DNA of 64,000 nucleotides from positions 62,001 to 126,000 of the forward strand of contig JBEKBH010000001.1 of assembly GCA_050015495.1 (NCBI GenBank). The letters are read 5' to 3'. The notes under the pieces are model-generated. The model worked only from the letters and a program-made list of their open reading frames with translations, was not told the origin of the DNA and did no database searches. The stretch's first letter is position 1; every line of letters starts with the position of its first letter. Shown here piece after piece: positions 19,621-28,027 of this stretch. This DNA is from Palsa-1439 sp050015495 (GTDB lineage: Bacteria; Verrucomicrobiota; Verrucomicrobiia; Palsa-1439). The position numbers and the translations under genes are program-made.

Positions 19621-20856
19621 ATGAAACGTCTTTTGACGAGGGCAAGAACGTTCATTTGGGCCAACGCCAGGTCGCTGTTGGTGTTTTCCGTCCTGTTCCT
19701 GACAAGCGTAGTCCCCGCCGCCCTGGGGCAGGAGATCGGCTGCACCTTCGTGTCGCCGTCCCAGCCCCTGATTGCGGGCACTCGTTCCAGTCTCTGGCTC
19801 TACTGCTTCAACGGTTCGTCCAACTATATCGGTCGAGTCTTCGAGCCGAGTCTCAACTGTACCCTCATCTCCCAAGCCGTAATCGTCGAAACAGTTCTTG
19901 TGTTGAATACCAACAGCAGTCCGATCGCGGCGACGATTCCGCCCGGCGGCTTCGTCAAAGTGGAATACGTGCTCGACCTTCCGTTGACCAGCAGCGGCCA
20001 GGTCACGCTGGACATCAGAAACTATAATCAGGTGGCAGCCCTCGTGGAACAAGCCACCACGGAGGTTCCATTCGCAACGCAGCGACCGTCAGCGTCGCCG
20101 GTAACCAACGCGACTCCCGCGTACCAGTTGGGGGAATATTTCGGCACGCATTTGTCCTTTTACGAGCCGATTTATTTCATCGGCGGCTCGCATCCCTCCG
20201 TTGAATTCCAAGTAAGCTTGAAATACAAGGTCCTCGATTTCAAGGACAATTGGAATCCGTTGACTCACTTCTATTTTGCCTATACGCAAACCGCGTTTTG
20301 GTCCGCGTTCGTCAGGGATCCGTCCTTCTACGATACCAGCTACAAACCGTCGGGGTTCTTTTATTATCCCGACATTCTTCGCAACCAATTCTGCCAACTC
20401 GACCTGCAGTCCGGCGGAGAGCATGAATCGAACGGTCGTGGCGGCACCGAGGAGCGCAGCATCAATACGGTCTATCTGCAACCCACCGTCACGGTTGACC
20501 TGCCGGACAATTTCCAATTCACCCTCCAACCGCGCGCCTGGGTCTATTTTGTCGTGGGTGACAACAACCTGAACATGGCCGACTACCGCGGTTACGCCGA
20601 TCTGCGCACCGCCGTCACCTGGAACGATCCAAATTCAGGGGAAAAAATCCAGTTCGCGACGAGACTGCGACTCGGCGACGAAGCAAACCATGCCGGCCTG
20701 CAATGCGATTTGCGGTTCAACCTGGCCAATGCGCCCCTGTTGCGGAAATTCAACCCGGCCATCCAGTTGCAGTACTTTACCGGCTACGGTCAAACCTTGC
20801 TTCAATACAACCAACCCAGTAACGGCTATCGTGCCGGCATTTGCCTCTGGTATTGA
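19621..20856 (+). CDS. pldA: Outer membrane phospholipase A
   Basis: 411 residues from ATG 19621. A longer in-frame start at 19435 would put 62 non-signal residues before the signal peptide and crosses the promoter, so it is rejected. Signal peptide to about residue 39 (PAALGQ). The C-terminal half is an OMPLA barrel: catalytic His268 and Ser270 in GGEHESNGR, and Asn282 in RSINTVY, with exactly the Ser-to-Asn spacing of 12 of the E. coli enzyme. The family hydrolyses phospholipids that reach the outer leaflet, needing Ca and dimerisation. About 150 extra N-terminal residues form a domain absent from the E. coli protein, and the barrel ends in an aromatic residue (LWY). Confidence 0.9.
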   Translation: MKRLLTRARTFIWANARSLLVFSVLFLTSVVPAALGQEIGCTFVSPSQPLIAGTRSSLWLYCFNGSSNYIGRVFEPSLNCTLISQAVIVETVLVLNTNSSPIAATIPPGGFVKVEYVLDLPLTSSGQVTLDIRNYNQVAALVEQATTEVPFATQRPSASPVTNATPAYQLGEYFGTHLSFYEPIYFIGGSHPSVEFQVSLKYKVLDFKDNWNPLTHFYFAYTQTAFWSAFVRDPSFYDTSYKPSGFFYYPDILRNQFCQLDLQSGGEHESNGRGGTEERSINTVYLQPTVTVDLPDNFQFTLQPRAWVYFVVGDNNLNMADYRGYADLRTAVTWNDPNSGEKIQFATRLRLGDEANHAGLQCDLRFNLANAPLLRKFNPAIQLQYFTGYGQTLLQYNQPSNGYRAGICLWY

Positions 20857-20907
20857 CCGGTGCCAATCCGCACATGATAACTGGAGGCGATCGCGGTAGA
20901 GTTTCCC

Positions 20908-21780
20908 TTACAAGCGCCAGACAAAGCCGGCGCGCGGGTTGTAGTCATAGGGACGGATTTGTCCCGAAACCCAGTCGGGTGCCGCCAGGCCGAATCCGAA
21001 TCCAGCGAAGACTTGCAGGTTGCGGGTGAAATTGTATTCCAATCCAACCCCGGTGTAGCCGTACCACGTCTCGGTCGAGTCGGAGGTAACGGTGGAATCC
21101 AAATACCAGTACGCGTTGGCTTTGGAACAAAGAGTTTTGTTGATGCTCATCGCATTGTAAAAACCGGCATATGGCGTGCGATTATCCTTCTGGGATGCAT
21201 GGAATTCCGAATCGAACTTCACGGAGAATCCTTGTGGTAATCGCATCAGCAGCGCCACGTCACCTCCCCCCAACACGCCGCCGCCTCCCAGCGCATCGCT
21301 GTCACTGGTCGGAATGGAGAGATACGGTTTGATGGCCAGGGCAATCATCCCGCCATCATTACCCAGGAGATTGACTTTTACTCCTGTGGCGATCCGTCCA
21401 AACTCACTCGAGGTGACCTTATAGTCATCAAGCCTTATCTCGTATGTGGGGTGAACAAAAAAATCGAGATTGTTCAATAGTCCCACCGTAATTCGCGGCT
21501 CCCAAGCGAATTCGTTGCTGTAGTAGCGGTACGGCGTCACGGAATTATAGAAGTAATTGATGAATTCGCCTTCCACCTGGTAATGGCCGGCATCCAGGGT
21601 GCAGGCATCCATCACGCCATCGTATGCGTCCGAAGACAATGGCCGCAACTGGTCTGCGGGCACGGGATTGAAAAGTGAATAATTGCTTTTGTCCGTGGAC
21701 GGGGAATCCGTGGCAAACACCGCCAGCGGGAGCATAAAACAAACGATCGTTGCCGGAAGGGATGGTCTCACAGTTTGCAT
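20908..21780 (-). CDS. Outer membrane beta-barrel, phenol-degradation MetA/transporter-like
   Basis: 290 residues with a signal peptide (about 1-23, VFAT) and regular amphipathic strands. The segment NPVPADQLRPLSSD shortly after the signal, then DAGHYQVEGEFINY, is typical of the Phenol_MetA_deg-like barrel family. It ends in Phe-Val-Trp-Arg-Leu, close to a BAM-recognised terminal strand. Family members are poorly defined and often annotated as transporters. It is convergent with pldA, with 51 bases between stops, and divergent from the papain-like protease. It has its own leaderless-type promoter. Confidence 0.75.
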   Translation of the reverse strand: MQTVRPSLPATIVCFMLPLAVFATDSPSTDKSNYSLFNPVPADQLRPLSSDAYDGVMDACTLDAGHYQVEGEFINYFYNSVTPYRYYSNEFAWEPRITVGLLNNLDFFVHPTYEIRLDDYKVTSSEFGRIATGVKVNLLGNDGGMIALAIKPYLSIPTSDSDALGGGGVLGGGDVALLMRLPQGFSVKFDSEFHASQKDNRTPYAGFYNAMSINKTLCSKANAYWYLDSTVTSDSTETWYGYTGVGLEYNFTRNLQVFAGFGFGLAAPDWVSGQIRPYDYNPRAGFVWRL

Positions 21781-22199
21781 GTTTGGATTCTATTTCCGGT
21801 GCGTTGCCCTTTTCAATCTGCAAGTTCGATTGCCCGGTGACGGACGGATCGTCACAATAAATGGCTTGCAATCCCGATACCCGACGCGTATAGGCTTGAT
21901 GGTACCCCGTTTGGGGGCCGCTTCTCGGTCCCGACGCGTCCCGTCTGCGCAGATTGGCCTCGGAATGACTGCGATGTTCTGCAGGTGGCCTGCGAGCCCA
22001 CGCAGAATGATAAGTGAGAACGAATGGGGTGAGACGCTTCTTTTTCGGCGCCAGCCTTCTGGCTGCGTCGAATCTGCGCTTGGATGTGAGCCGTCCCTTT
22101 GCCGTTCCCGCATTCCGACCAGCAACCACCGCCCCAAAGCGAACGACCTGACCGGATGCGGCGACGGGATCGCGACCAACCCTGGACCGGAGGCAGATT
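21781..22199. other. 419-bp divergent intergenic region
   Basis: Contains the minus-strand promoter at 21787-21816 and, at the other end, a strong GGAGG ribosome-binding site (22189-22193), six bases before the protease ATG. I see no convincing gene, tRNA or repeat between them, and no clear promoter for the protease. Confidence 0.5.
21787..21816 (-). promoter_or_regulatory. Promoter for beta-barrel gene, leaderless spacing
   Basis: Read on the minus strand: TTGAAA, 18-base spacer, TAGAAT, then six bases to the ATG at 21780. Both hexamers are close to consensus and no Shine-Dalgarno sequence fits between them and the start. Confidence 0.6.
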
Positions 22200-23924
22200 A
22201 TGAAGACAACGGATAGCGGTAAGTTCCGCATCATTTCCACGGTCACCTTCGTGGTCCTGCTGACGCTCGGCACGCCCATGGTGCCGGTGGTTGTTGCTGC
22301 AAACACTCCGACCGCTGCGCCGCTTAACCCGGCCTTTCAAGAATACCTTGCCAAATGCCAGGAAGAGGCCGTCGCCCGTCAGCCAAATGAAATGTCCCGC
22401 GGGGCCATCCCGCCACCCATCCATTTGCCCGCGCCCACTGGCGCGTTGGCCGCCCTGGCGGCTGGCCCGTTAACACTGCCGTCTTCTTACGACCTGCGAA
22501 CCCTGGGCAAATTGACGCCAATTCGGGACCAGGATGGCTGCGGTGATTGCTGGGCGTTTGCGACCTACTCCTCGATGGAATCCTGTCTGTTGACCAACGA
22601 GACCTGGGATTTTTCAGAGAACAACCTCAATGTCACCAGTGGGTTCGATTACGGCTGTTGCAACGGCGGCAGCAGTTACATGTCGGCCGCCTACCTGGCC
22701 CGCTGGAGCGGCCCGATCAGCCAGTCGGATGACCCCGAAACCTGGACCGGCTGCACGACCGTGTCCGGCGTCGTTCCCCGAAAACACGTTCAGGAGGTCT
22801 TGTTTCTCCCCTTGCGCACCAGCGCGACGGACAACAACACGATCAAACAAGCCGTGATGACGTACGGCGCGGTGTATACCGCCATCCTGGTCACGGGCGG
22901 AGCTTCGTATCTGCCGCCGTATTCGGACGCCTACTACAATGCCAGCACCTACGCCTACTATTACTACGGCTCCGAGGGCACCGACCATGCCATAGCCATT
23001 GTTGGCTGGGACGACAACTTTCCCGCCACCAATTTCAGCACGGTTCCGCCGGGCAACGGCGCCTTCATCATCCGCAACAGTTGGAGCACCGCGTGGGGCC
23101 AGAGTGGCTACTTCTACATGTCGTATTACGACACCTGGGTCGGCAACGCAGAGAACACGGTGTTCGTGAGTCCCGATTCCACAAACAACTACTCGCGCAT
23201 CTACCAGTACGATCCGTTGGGGTGGGTCACTTCCCTCGGGTATGGCGCCACGACCGCTTGGGGCGCAAACATCTTCACTGCCATCGGCTACGAACAACTC
23301 AGGGCGGTGAGTTTCTATACGTCCGCGGTGAATTCCACCTACCAAATTTATGTGTATACAAACGCAACCTCCGGTCCAACCAGCGGCACTCTGGCCGGCA
23401 GCACCAGTGGAGCCAACGCCCTGCCCGGTTACTTCACAATTGCATTGCCCACGCCGGTGAATCTGACGCCGAACCTGATGTTCTCCGTCGTGGTCGAGTT
23501 CACGACACCGGGTTATACGTATCCAATCCCAATCGAATACGCGATTTCCGGATACAGTAGCGCGGCAACGGCGGCGCCCGGGCAAAGCTATATCAGCCCC
23601 GATGGGAGTTCATGGGAGGATGCTACGAGTTGGGATCCCACTTGCAACGTGAACATCAAGGCGTTCACGTCGCTGTTGCCGCCTCGTATCATCGCGATCA
23701 CGCGTTCTGGCAACAACATATCGCTCACGTGGACGACCTACGGCGGCACGACCAACGTGGTGCAGGCGACCAATGGCGGCGCCAGCGGCTGCTATTCCAC
23801 CAGCTTCACCGACCTCAATCCGCACGTCATCACGACCGGCACCGGTCTGGTGACGACGAACTATACCGACACCAATGGCGCGACCAACAGCAGCCGGTAC
23901 TACCGGGTGCGGCTGGCGCAGTGA
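22200..23924 (+). CDS. Secreted papain-like (C1A) cysteine protease with C-terminal module
   Basis: 574 residues. Signal peptide to about residue 34, a short propeptide, then the mature C1A domain starting LPSSYDLRTLGKLTPIRDQ. Catalytic Cys117 in GCGDCWAF, His263 in TDHAIAIVGWDD and Asn293 in IIRNSWSTAWG are all present. The usual CGSCW Ser is Asp here. After the protease comes a beta-sandwich (about 330-490) like the lectin-like domain seen behind some bacterial C1A enzymes. The final 70 residues match the end of the 1724-residue protein at 14260-19434 (TN-V-QAT, TTNY-DT-GATN, RYYRVRL). GGAGG precedes the ATG at six bases. Probable extracellular endopeptidase. Confidence 0.92.
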   Translation: MKTTDSGKFRIISTVTFVVLLTLGTPMVPVVVAANTPTAAPLNPAFQEYLAKCQEEAVARQPNEMSRGAIPPPIHLPAPTGALAALAAGPLTLPSSYDLRTLGKLTPIRDQDGCGDCWAFATYSSMESCLLTNETWDFSENNLNVTSGFDYGCCNGGSSYMSAAYLARWSGPISQSDDPETWTGCTTVSGVVPRKHVQEVLFLPLRTSATDNNTIKQAVMTYGAVYTAILVTGGASYLPPYSDAYYNASTYAYYYYGSEGTDHAIAIVGWDDNFPATNFSTVPPGNGAFIIRNSWSTAWGQSGYFYMSYYDTWVGNAENTVFVSPDSTNNYSRIYQYDPLGWVTSLGYGATTAWGANIFTAIGYEQLRAVSFYTSAVNSTYQIYVYTNATSGPTSGTLAGSTSGANALPGYFTIALPTPVNLTPNLMFSVVVEFTTPGYTYPIPIEYAISGYSSAATAAPGQSYISPDGSSWEDATSWDPTCNVNIKAFTSLLPPRIIAITRSGNNISLTWTTYGGTTNVVQATNGGASGCYSTSFTDLNPHVITTGTGLVTTNYTDTNGATNSSRYYRVRLAQ

Positions 23925-23959
23925 GACCAGTTGATCGACAAACGCAGTCGAAGAGCGAC

Positions 23960-25912
23960 CTACGGCGCGGTGACGACCGCGCACTTCGGGGCGCAATTCG
24001 TGGCGGCAACGTTGAACGCGGCGACTCGATACAGGTAGGTCACGCCGGACTGGGCGGTATCGTCCGTGTACCTGGTGATGCCGTGCCCGACCTCGTCGAT
24101 CAGGTCGAAGGTGCCGACCGCGCCGCTGGATTTCTCGGCGCGTTCGATCATGAACCCCTGCTCGTTGTCCGACCGGTCCGTCCAATTCAATTCCACGGTT
24201 CCCGCGCCCGCAGGCTGGGCCGTTAACCGGCTCGGCGCGGCGGGCGCGGTCACCAGTTGCGGGCCGATCTGCTGGATAGCCGCCAGGTAATCCACGCGTC
24301 CGTGCCCGGCCCAATCAGGCCCGGCATTGGCCGGGGAATTCGTGTCAGCGCCGAGATACGTCGTGGCGTTCAGGATGACCGTCTCAATCGCATCGGGGCT
24401 GATCGAACCATCCAGGCCGAGCTGCTCCGCGCGGGACAACAACAACGCCGCTTCGCCGGCCACCAGCGGCGAGGCGAACGACGTGCCGTCGCCGACAAAA
24501 TACGTCGGGCTGCCGGCCGTGCCCAGGCCGTTGGTCTGGTCGGTCATGCTCAACACCGCCGTGCTGACGATGTCCACCGCCGGGGCAACGACATCGACGG
24601 CTTTCCGTCCGTACTCGGAGAAACTGGCGCGCGACCGCATATTGGCGGCGCTGCCACCGCTCACGGCGCTGCCGCTGCCGCTCCCGCCCACGGAGATCAC
24701 GTAGCGATACGATGCGGGATAACTCCGCTGGCTGGAATTGTTGTTGCCGGCCGCGGCGACCATGATGATTCCCTGGGCGTGGGCGTACTGGATCGCCCTG
24801 TCGATGCTGCGGGTCGGGTAGAGGCTACCGAAGCTCATATTGATGATGTTCGCGCCGTGGTCGGCGGCGAACTGGATCGCCTCGGCAATCGCCGTCGAGG
24901 GCGCGCCACCCTCGCTGGTAAACACTTTCAAAGGCATGATCTGGCTGTACCAGCTCGCACCGGCGACCCCGATGCCGTTGTCGGACACCGCCGCCGCCAC
25001 GCCGGCTACGAACGTCCCGTGAAACACGTTTTCATCGCCGCTGCCATCGCCCAAATCCGGATCGGGATCGGGACCGTTGTTATAGAAATCCCAGCCGTGA
25101 ATATCGCCCGGGTAGCCGTTGGTGGCGTCTTCGGCGACATTCGGATTCGTCCAGAGATTGGCCGCGAGATCCGGGTGATTGGTCAGCACGCCGGTGTCAA
25201 TGATCGCAATGACAATGTTTGAGCTGCCGGTCGTGACGTTCCACGCCGCTTCGGCTTCGAGGTTGGAGTCGGAGCCGATTCCATTGAAATACCAGCGCTG
25301 GAGTTCCGTCGAGTCGCCGTCGTACGACGTGTAGTATTCGACATTGGGCATGTCATTGATATAATGGAGCACGTTCGGCTCGGCAAAATCGACTTCCTGC
25401 AGTTTGGCGAGTTGCTCCGCCGCGGCGGGCACCGATATCCCGCCCCCCAGAACCACCAGATACTCGCCGTGCCGCACGTCCAACGTCCGCAGAATTCGAC
25501 CGCCCAGTTCGTCGACGATTTCATCCTGCCGGTGATGGGGGACACCGCCACGGAACCGCACGATCAACTGCCCGGGCACGTAGTTGGGTCGGCCCGAATC
25601 GTCTTGCGGAGGAATGTCCCGAGCGGAGGCGAACACCACCTGTTTGTCGCCCACCGAATTGCCGTTGTCCTGACTGGCGTTTCCGTCAGCCAACTCATGG
25701 CGCAGTTGCATGTTGGAGTCACGCTCGGCTGATTTTTGGCCGCCCAGAAGCGCGTGTTCAAATCCCTCGAACGTCCACAGCGACGGCGAGCCGTTGCCGG
25801 TGACGCTCTGACCGAACCCGCGCCCCAGGAACAGCGCCAGCAGGAGCACGGCCACGGACCCGCCGTAGACGATGATGCGGCGAATTACAAATGGGTGATA
25901 AAGGAATCCCAT
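23960..25912 (-). CDS. Subtilisin-like serine protease (S8) with FN3 domain
   Basis: 650 residues. An N-terminal membrane/signal segment (about 13-33) is followed by an inhibitor-like prodomain (YVPGQLIVRFRGG to about residue 180), as in fervidolysin-type subtilases. The catalytic triad is Asp239 (IAIIDTGV), His298 (HGTFVAG) and Ser478 (GTSFASPLVAG), with oxyanion Asn in AAGNNN (390-392). A fibronectin type III domain occupies about 555-650. It is exported and presumably self-activating. The start lies 28 bases inside the end of the lipoprotein metallopeptidase gene upstream, so the two are likely co-translated. It is convergent with the papain-like gene. Confidence 0.93.
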   Translation of the reverse strand: MGFLYHPFVIRRIIVYGGSVAVLLLALFLGRGFGQSVTGNGSPSLWTFEGFEHALLGGQKSAERDSNMQLRHELADGNASQDNGNSVGDKQVVFASARDIPPQDDSGRPNYVPGQLIVRFRGGVPHHRQDEIVDELGGRILRTLDVRHGEYLVVLGGGISVPAAAEQLAKLQEVDFAEPNVLHYINDMPNVEYYTSYDGDSTELQRWYFNGIGSDSNLEAEAAWNVTTGSSNIVIAIIDTGVLTNHPDLAANLWTNPNVAEDATNGYPGDIHGWDFYNNGPDPDPDLGDGSGDENVFHGTFVAGVAAAVSDNGIGVAGASWYSQIMPLKVFTSEGGAPSTAIAEAIQFAADHGANIINMSFGSLYPTRSIDRAIQYAHAQGIIMVAAAGNNNSSQRSYPASYRYVISVGGSGSGSAVSGGSAANMRSRASFSEYGRKAVDVVAPAVDIVSTAVLSMTDQTNGLGTAGSPTYFVGDGTSFASPLVAGEAALLLSRAEQLGLDGSISPDAIETVILNATTYLGADTNSPANAGPDWAGHGRVDYLAAIQQIGPQLVTAPAAPSRLTAQPAGAGTVELNWTDRSDNEQGFMIERAEKSSGAVGTFDLIDEVGHGITRYTDDTAQSGVTYLYRVAAFNVAATNCAPKCAVVTAP

Positions 25913-27258
25913 TGTCGCTCCAGTGTGTTGCGGTCCGTTTTCAACTGAGCTTCCAGCAGCGTTTCCGGCTCAGTCCGTTCCACGGCGGTAATCTGGCGGT
26001 AGGTGGAAATGTCCCGGTACGACTTGACATAGTTGAAAAATTGCGGGCGGACGCCGTCCTGCATCAACATATAGACCAGCGCCCAACTCTCGGCGTAGGC
26101 GAGTTCGACGTGGCCCTCCCCGAGGGCGAAGAAGCCGGAGGCGTCCCGGTGATTGAGCAGCGTCGTCAGCGGGAGAAGTTGGCCCGCCTGTCGCGCTCGC
26201 GTGACCCGCTCCGCCAGCGTGGCATGGTACTGCCCAATCTCCGGGGTCTCGCAGTACTGCGCCAGGCCCTCCGTGAGCCAGGTCGGCTCCAATCCGTAGC
26301 GGGAGTGAATGTGATACGCGTGAAACAATTGGTGCGCGCCCTCGTGGCGAATCAGGCGCTCGTTGATCGACTTCGCCTCCGAAGTGATATCGGAGCGGAG
26401 GGCGGCCAGTTGCGGTCCCGCGTCCGGGGAATCGTGGTACTGGCGGCTGCGTTCCTCGAGACGGTCGCGAGCCTGAAAATACCGGGAAGTGCTAAGCTGG
26501 TTGAGCAACGCCAGACGGTTTTCACCCGAGGAAAAGAAGCCCGCGCTGTTCACGAACTGGGGCGCCACCCGCCGCGCGTAGGCGCGGAAGGCGTCCTCGG
26601 CGCCGAAGAAGACCACGTCAACATCCCGCAACTCGTCGTCCCGCCGGATCAGCGGCGCGAAATGATGGCGGAACTGCTCGCGCAGGTCGGTCAGTACGCC
26701 CAGGGTTTTCTGCACCTCGCCATACGATTCGTCCGTGACGATCGTATACGGCGGGCTCTTGACGAAGTGGAAATCGGGAAACTCGGCGCTGAACCGCACG
26801 TCGCGTGATGTCACATCAAACGAAGCCGCCGGCAACGCCTCCACCGTGGCCACGTCGCCCCACCGATAGGACTCGACCACGTAACCGGAGTAGCCAAACC
26901 CGTCGCGAAACCGGATGGTGGTCGGCGATTCGGAAATCATCCAGCCATCCAGGACGCGGCCATCACGGAACTTGAGACGGTGCGTCGGGCGTTCGGCGGC
27001 GAGCTCTGACTCCAATTGATGTTTGCGAGCCAGTTCGTCGGGCGCCAGTGGACGATTGGCATCCGTCTCCATGGGGACGACCGCGACCCGTTGGCCGCGC
27101 TCCGGCACCGCGTCGAGAGCCGTCGGTTTGTCGGTGGACACGGCGGACGGTCCGCAACCGCTAAGCACCACAATGGCGGTCGCCAAGAGGATGACGCGGC
27201 GCACCCGCGCCACGCCCGGAGGCAAGGCAAAGCCCAGTCGTTTATGCTGGGGGTGCAT
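25885..27258 (-). CDS. DUF1570-like lipoprotein metallopeptidase
   Basis: 457 residues with a lipobox LSGC (Cys35) after a hydrophobic signal, so it is predicted to be a lipoprotein. The middle and C-terminal part carries RHEGAHQLFHAYH, giving zinc ligands H305 and H309 with catalytic E306, and a downstream WLTEGLAQYCE with E330 as the likely third ligand, a gluzincin-type arrangement. This fits the DUF1570 group. Residues about 90-140 form an SHD1-like small domain (LKFRDGRVLDGWM). It is first in a two-gene unit with the subtilase. No good promoter could be found upstream. Substrate unknown. Confidence 0.78.
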   Translation of the reverse strand: MHPQHKRLGFALPPGVARVRRVILLATAIVVLSGCGPSAVSTDKPTALDAVPERGQRVAVVPMETDANRPLAPDELARKHQLESELAAERPTHRLKFRDGRVLDGWMISESPTTIRFRDGFGYSGYVVESYRWGDVATVEALPAASFDVTSRDVRFSAEFPDFHFVKSPPYTIVTDESYGEVQKTLGVLTDLREQFRHHFAPLIRRDDELRDVDVVFFGAEDAFRAYARRVAPQFVNSAGFFSSGENRLALLNQLSTSRYFQARDRLEERSRQYHDSPDAGPQLAALRSDITSEAKSINERLIRHEGAHQLFHAYHIHSRYGLEPTWLTEGLAQYCETPEIGQYHATLAERVTRARQAGQLLPLTTLLNHRDASGFFALGEGHVELAYAESWALVYMLMQDGVRPQFFNYVKSYRDISTYRQITAVERTEPETLLEAQLKTDRNTLERQWDSFITHL

Positions 27259-27328
27259 TGCCTGGTTGAAATAGCAGCAAATATGCCCATGCCTGCCGGA
27301 GGGAAGCTACCCCCGTCCGCTTTTGCTG

Positions 27329-27357
27329 TTGACCGATGTGGCTGGCTTCTTTACATT
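27329..27357 (+). promoter_or_regulatory. Promoter for type IV pilus operon 1
   Basis: TTGACC, 17-base spacer, TACATT. It is the only good promoter between the divergent lipoprotein gene and the pilus operon, and sets the first gene's start downstream, at 27410 or later. Confidence 0.5.
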
Positions 27358-27409
27358 TCGGGTCGACAGTTTTTTTGGCCCGTCGGGATTTTTTGGAGCG
27401 CTCCCGCAG

Positions 27410-28009
27410 ATGGCATATATGAGCAATCGAATGGCAATAGTAACTTTGTCGGTGTCAGTCGCGTTTCTGATACCCGCCGTTCTCAATTTTGCCCAGGGGC
27501 CGGCTGCTCCCCCGTTCCAGATCCGGGCTGTCCGGCAGCGACTCGTCAATCCGCCCGATTACCGGTCGATTATCCAGGACACCGGCAGTCGTGCCGTGAG
27601 CGCCAGCCAGTTCTGGCTGGAAATTGACACAGAATTTGCAAGCTCGCCTGATTGGGCCGACGACGTTCAATTGAAGTATTATGTGCTGCTGGGACGGGGC
27701 GAAAACGCGCATTGTCTTGTCGGCGATATCACCTACATCAACGTTGCCAGGGGCGACCTCCACCGCTCAGCCATGTTCGTGCATCCGAACACCGTCGAAC
27801 GCTACGGCAATGGACGGGTCGAGGCTGTCGCGGTGCAGTTGCTTTACAAAGGGCAGCTGATTGACCAAAGCAGTTATCCTCCCTCCGGCGACCGCTGGTG
27901 GGAGCGGCTGACGCCGGTCAGCGGCCTTGTGCTGCCTCCCCGGGAAACTCCATGGTCTGTTCTTGCCTTTGACCGCTATGAGTCACCCAAACCTACACCG
28001 TCACCATAA
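27410..28009 (+). CDS. Amuc_1102-like pilus-operon protein
   Basis: 199 residues if started at ATG 27410; ATGs at 27419 and 27431 are also possible. The frame is open back to 27323 but the promoter lies there. A hydrophobic signal (AIVTLSVSVAFLIPAVLNFAQG) is followed by a beta-rich domain with IRAVRQRLVNPPDYRS, SQFWLEIDTEFASSPDW and DVQLKYYVLL. I recognise this from Amuc_1102 of Akkermansia, an Ig-like-fold protein at the head of the type IV pilus locus. It is followed 18 bases later by the PilM-PilN fusion. Its role in the pilus is unproven; an exported structural or pilin-like part is plausible. Confidence 0.75.
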   Translation: MAYMSNRMAIVTLSVSVAFLIPAVLNFAQGPAAPPFQIRAVRQRLVNPPDYRSIIQDTGSRAVSASQFWLEIDTEFASSPDWADDVQLKYYVLLGRGENAHCLVGDITYINVARGDLHRSAMFVHPNTVERYGNGRVEAVAVQLLYKGQLIDQSSYPPSGDRWWERLTPVSGLVLPPRETPWSVLAFDRYESPKPTPSP

Positions 28010-28027
28010 CCGCACCATGAACCATTT

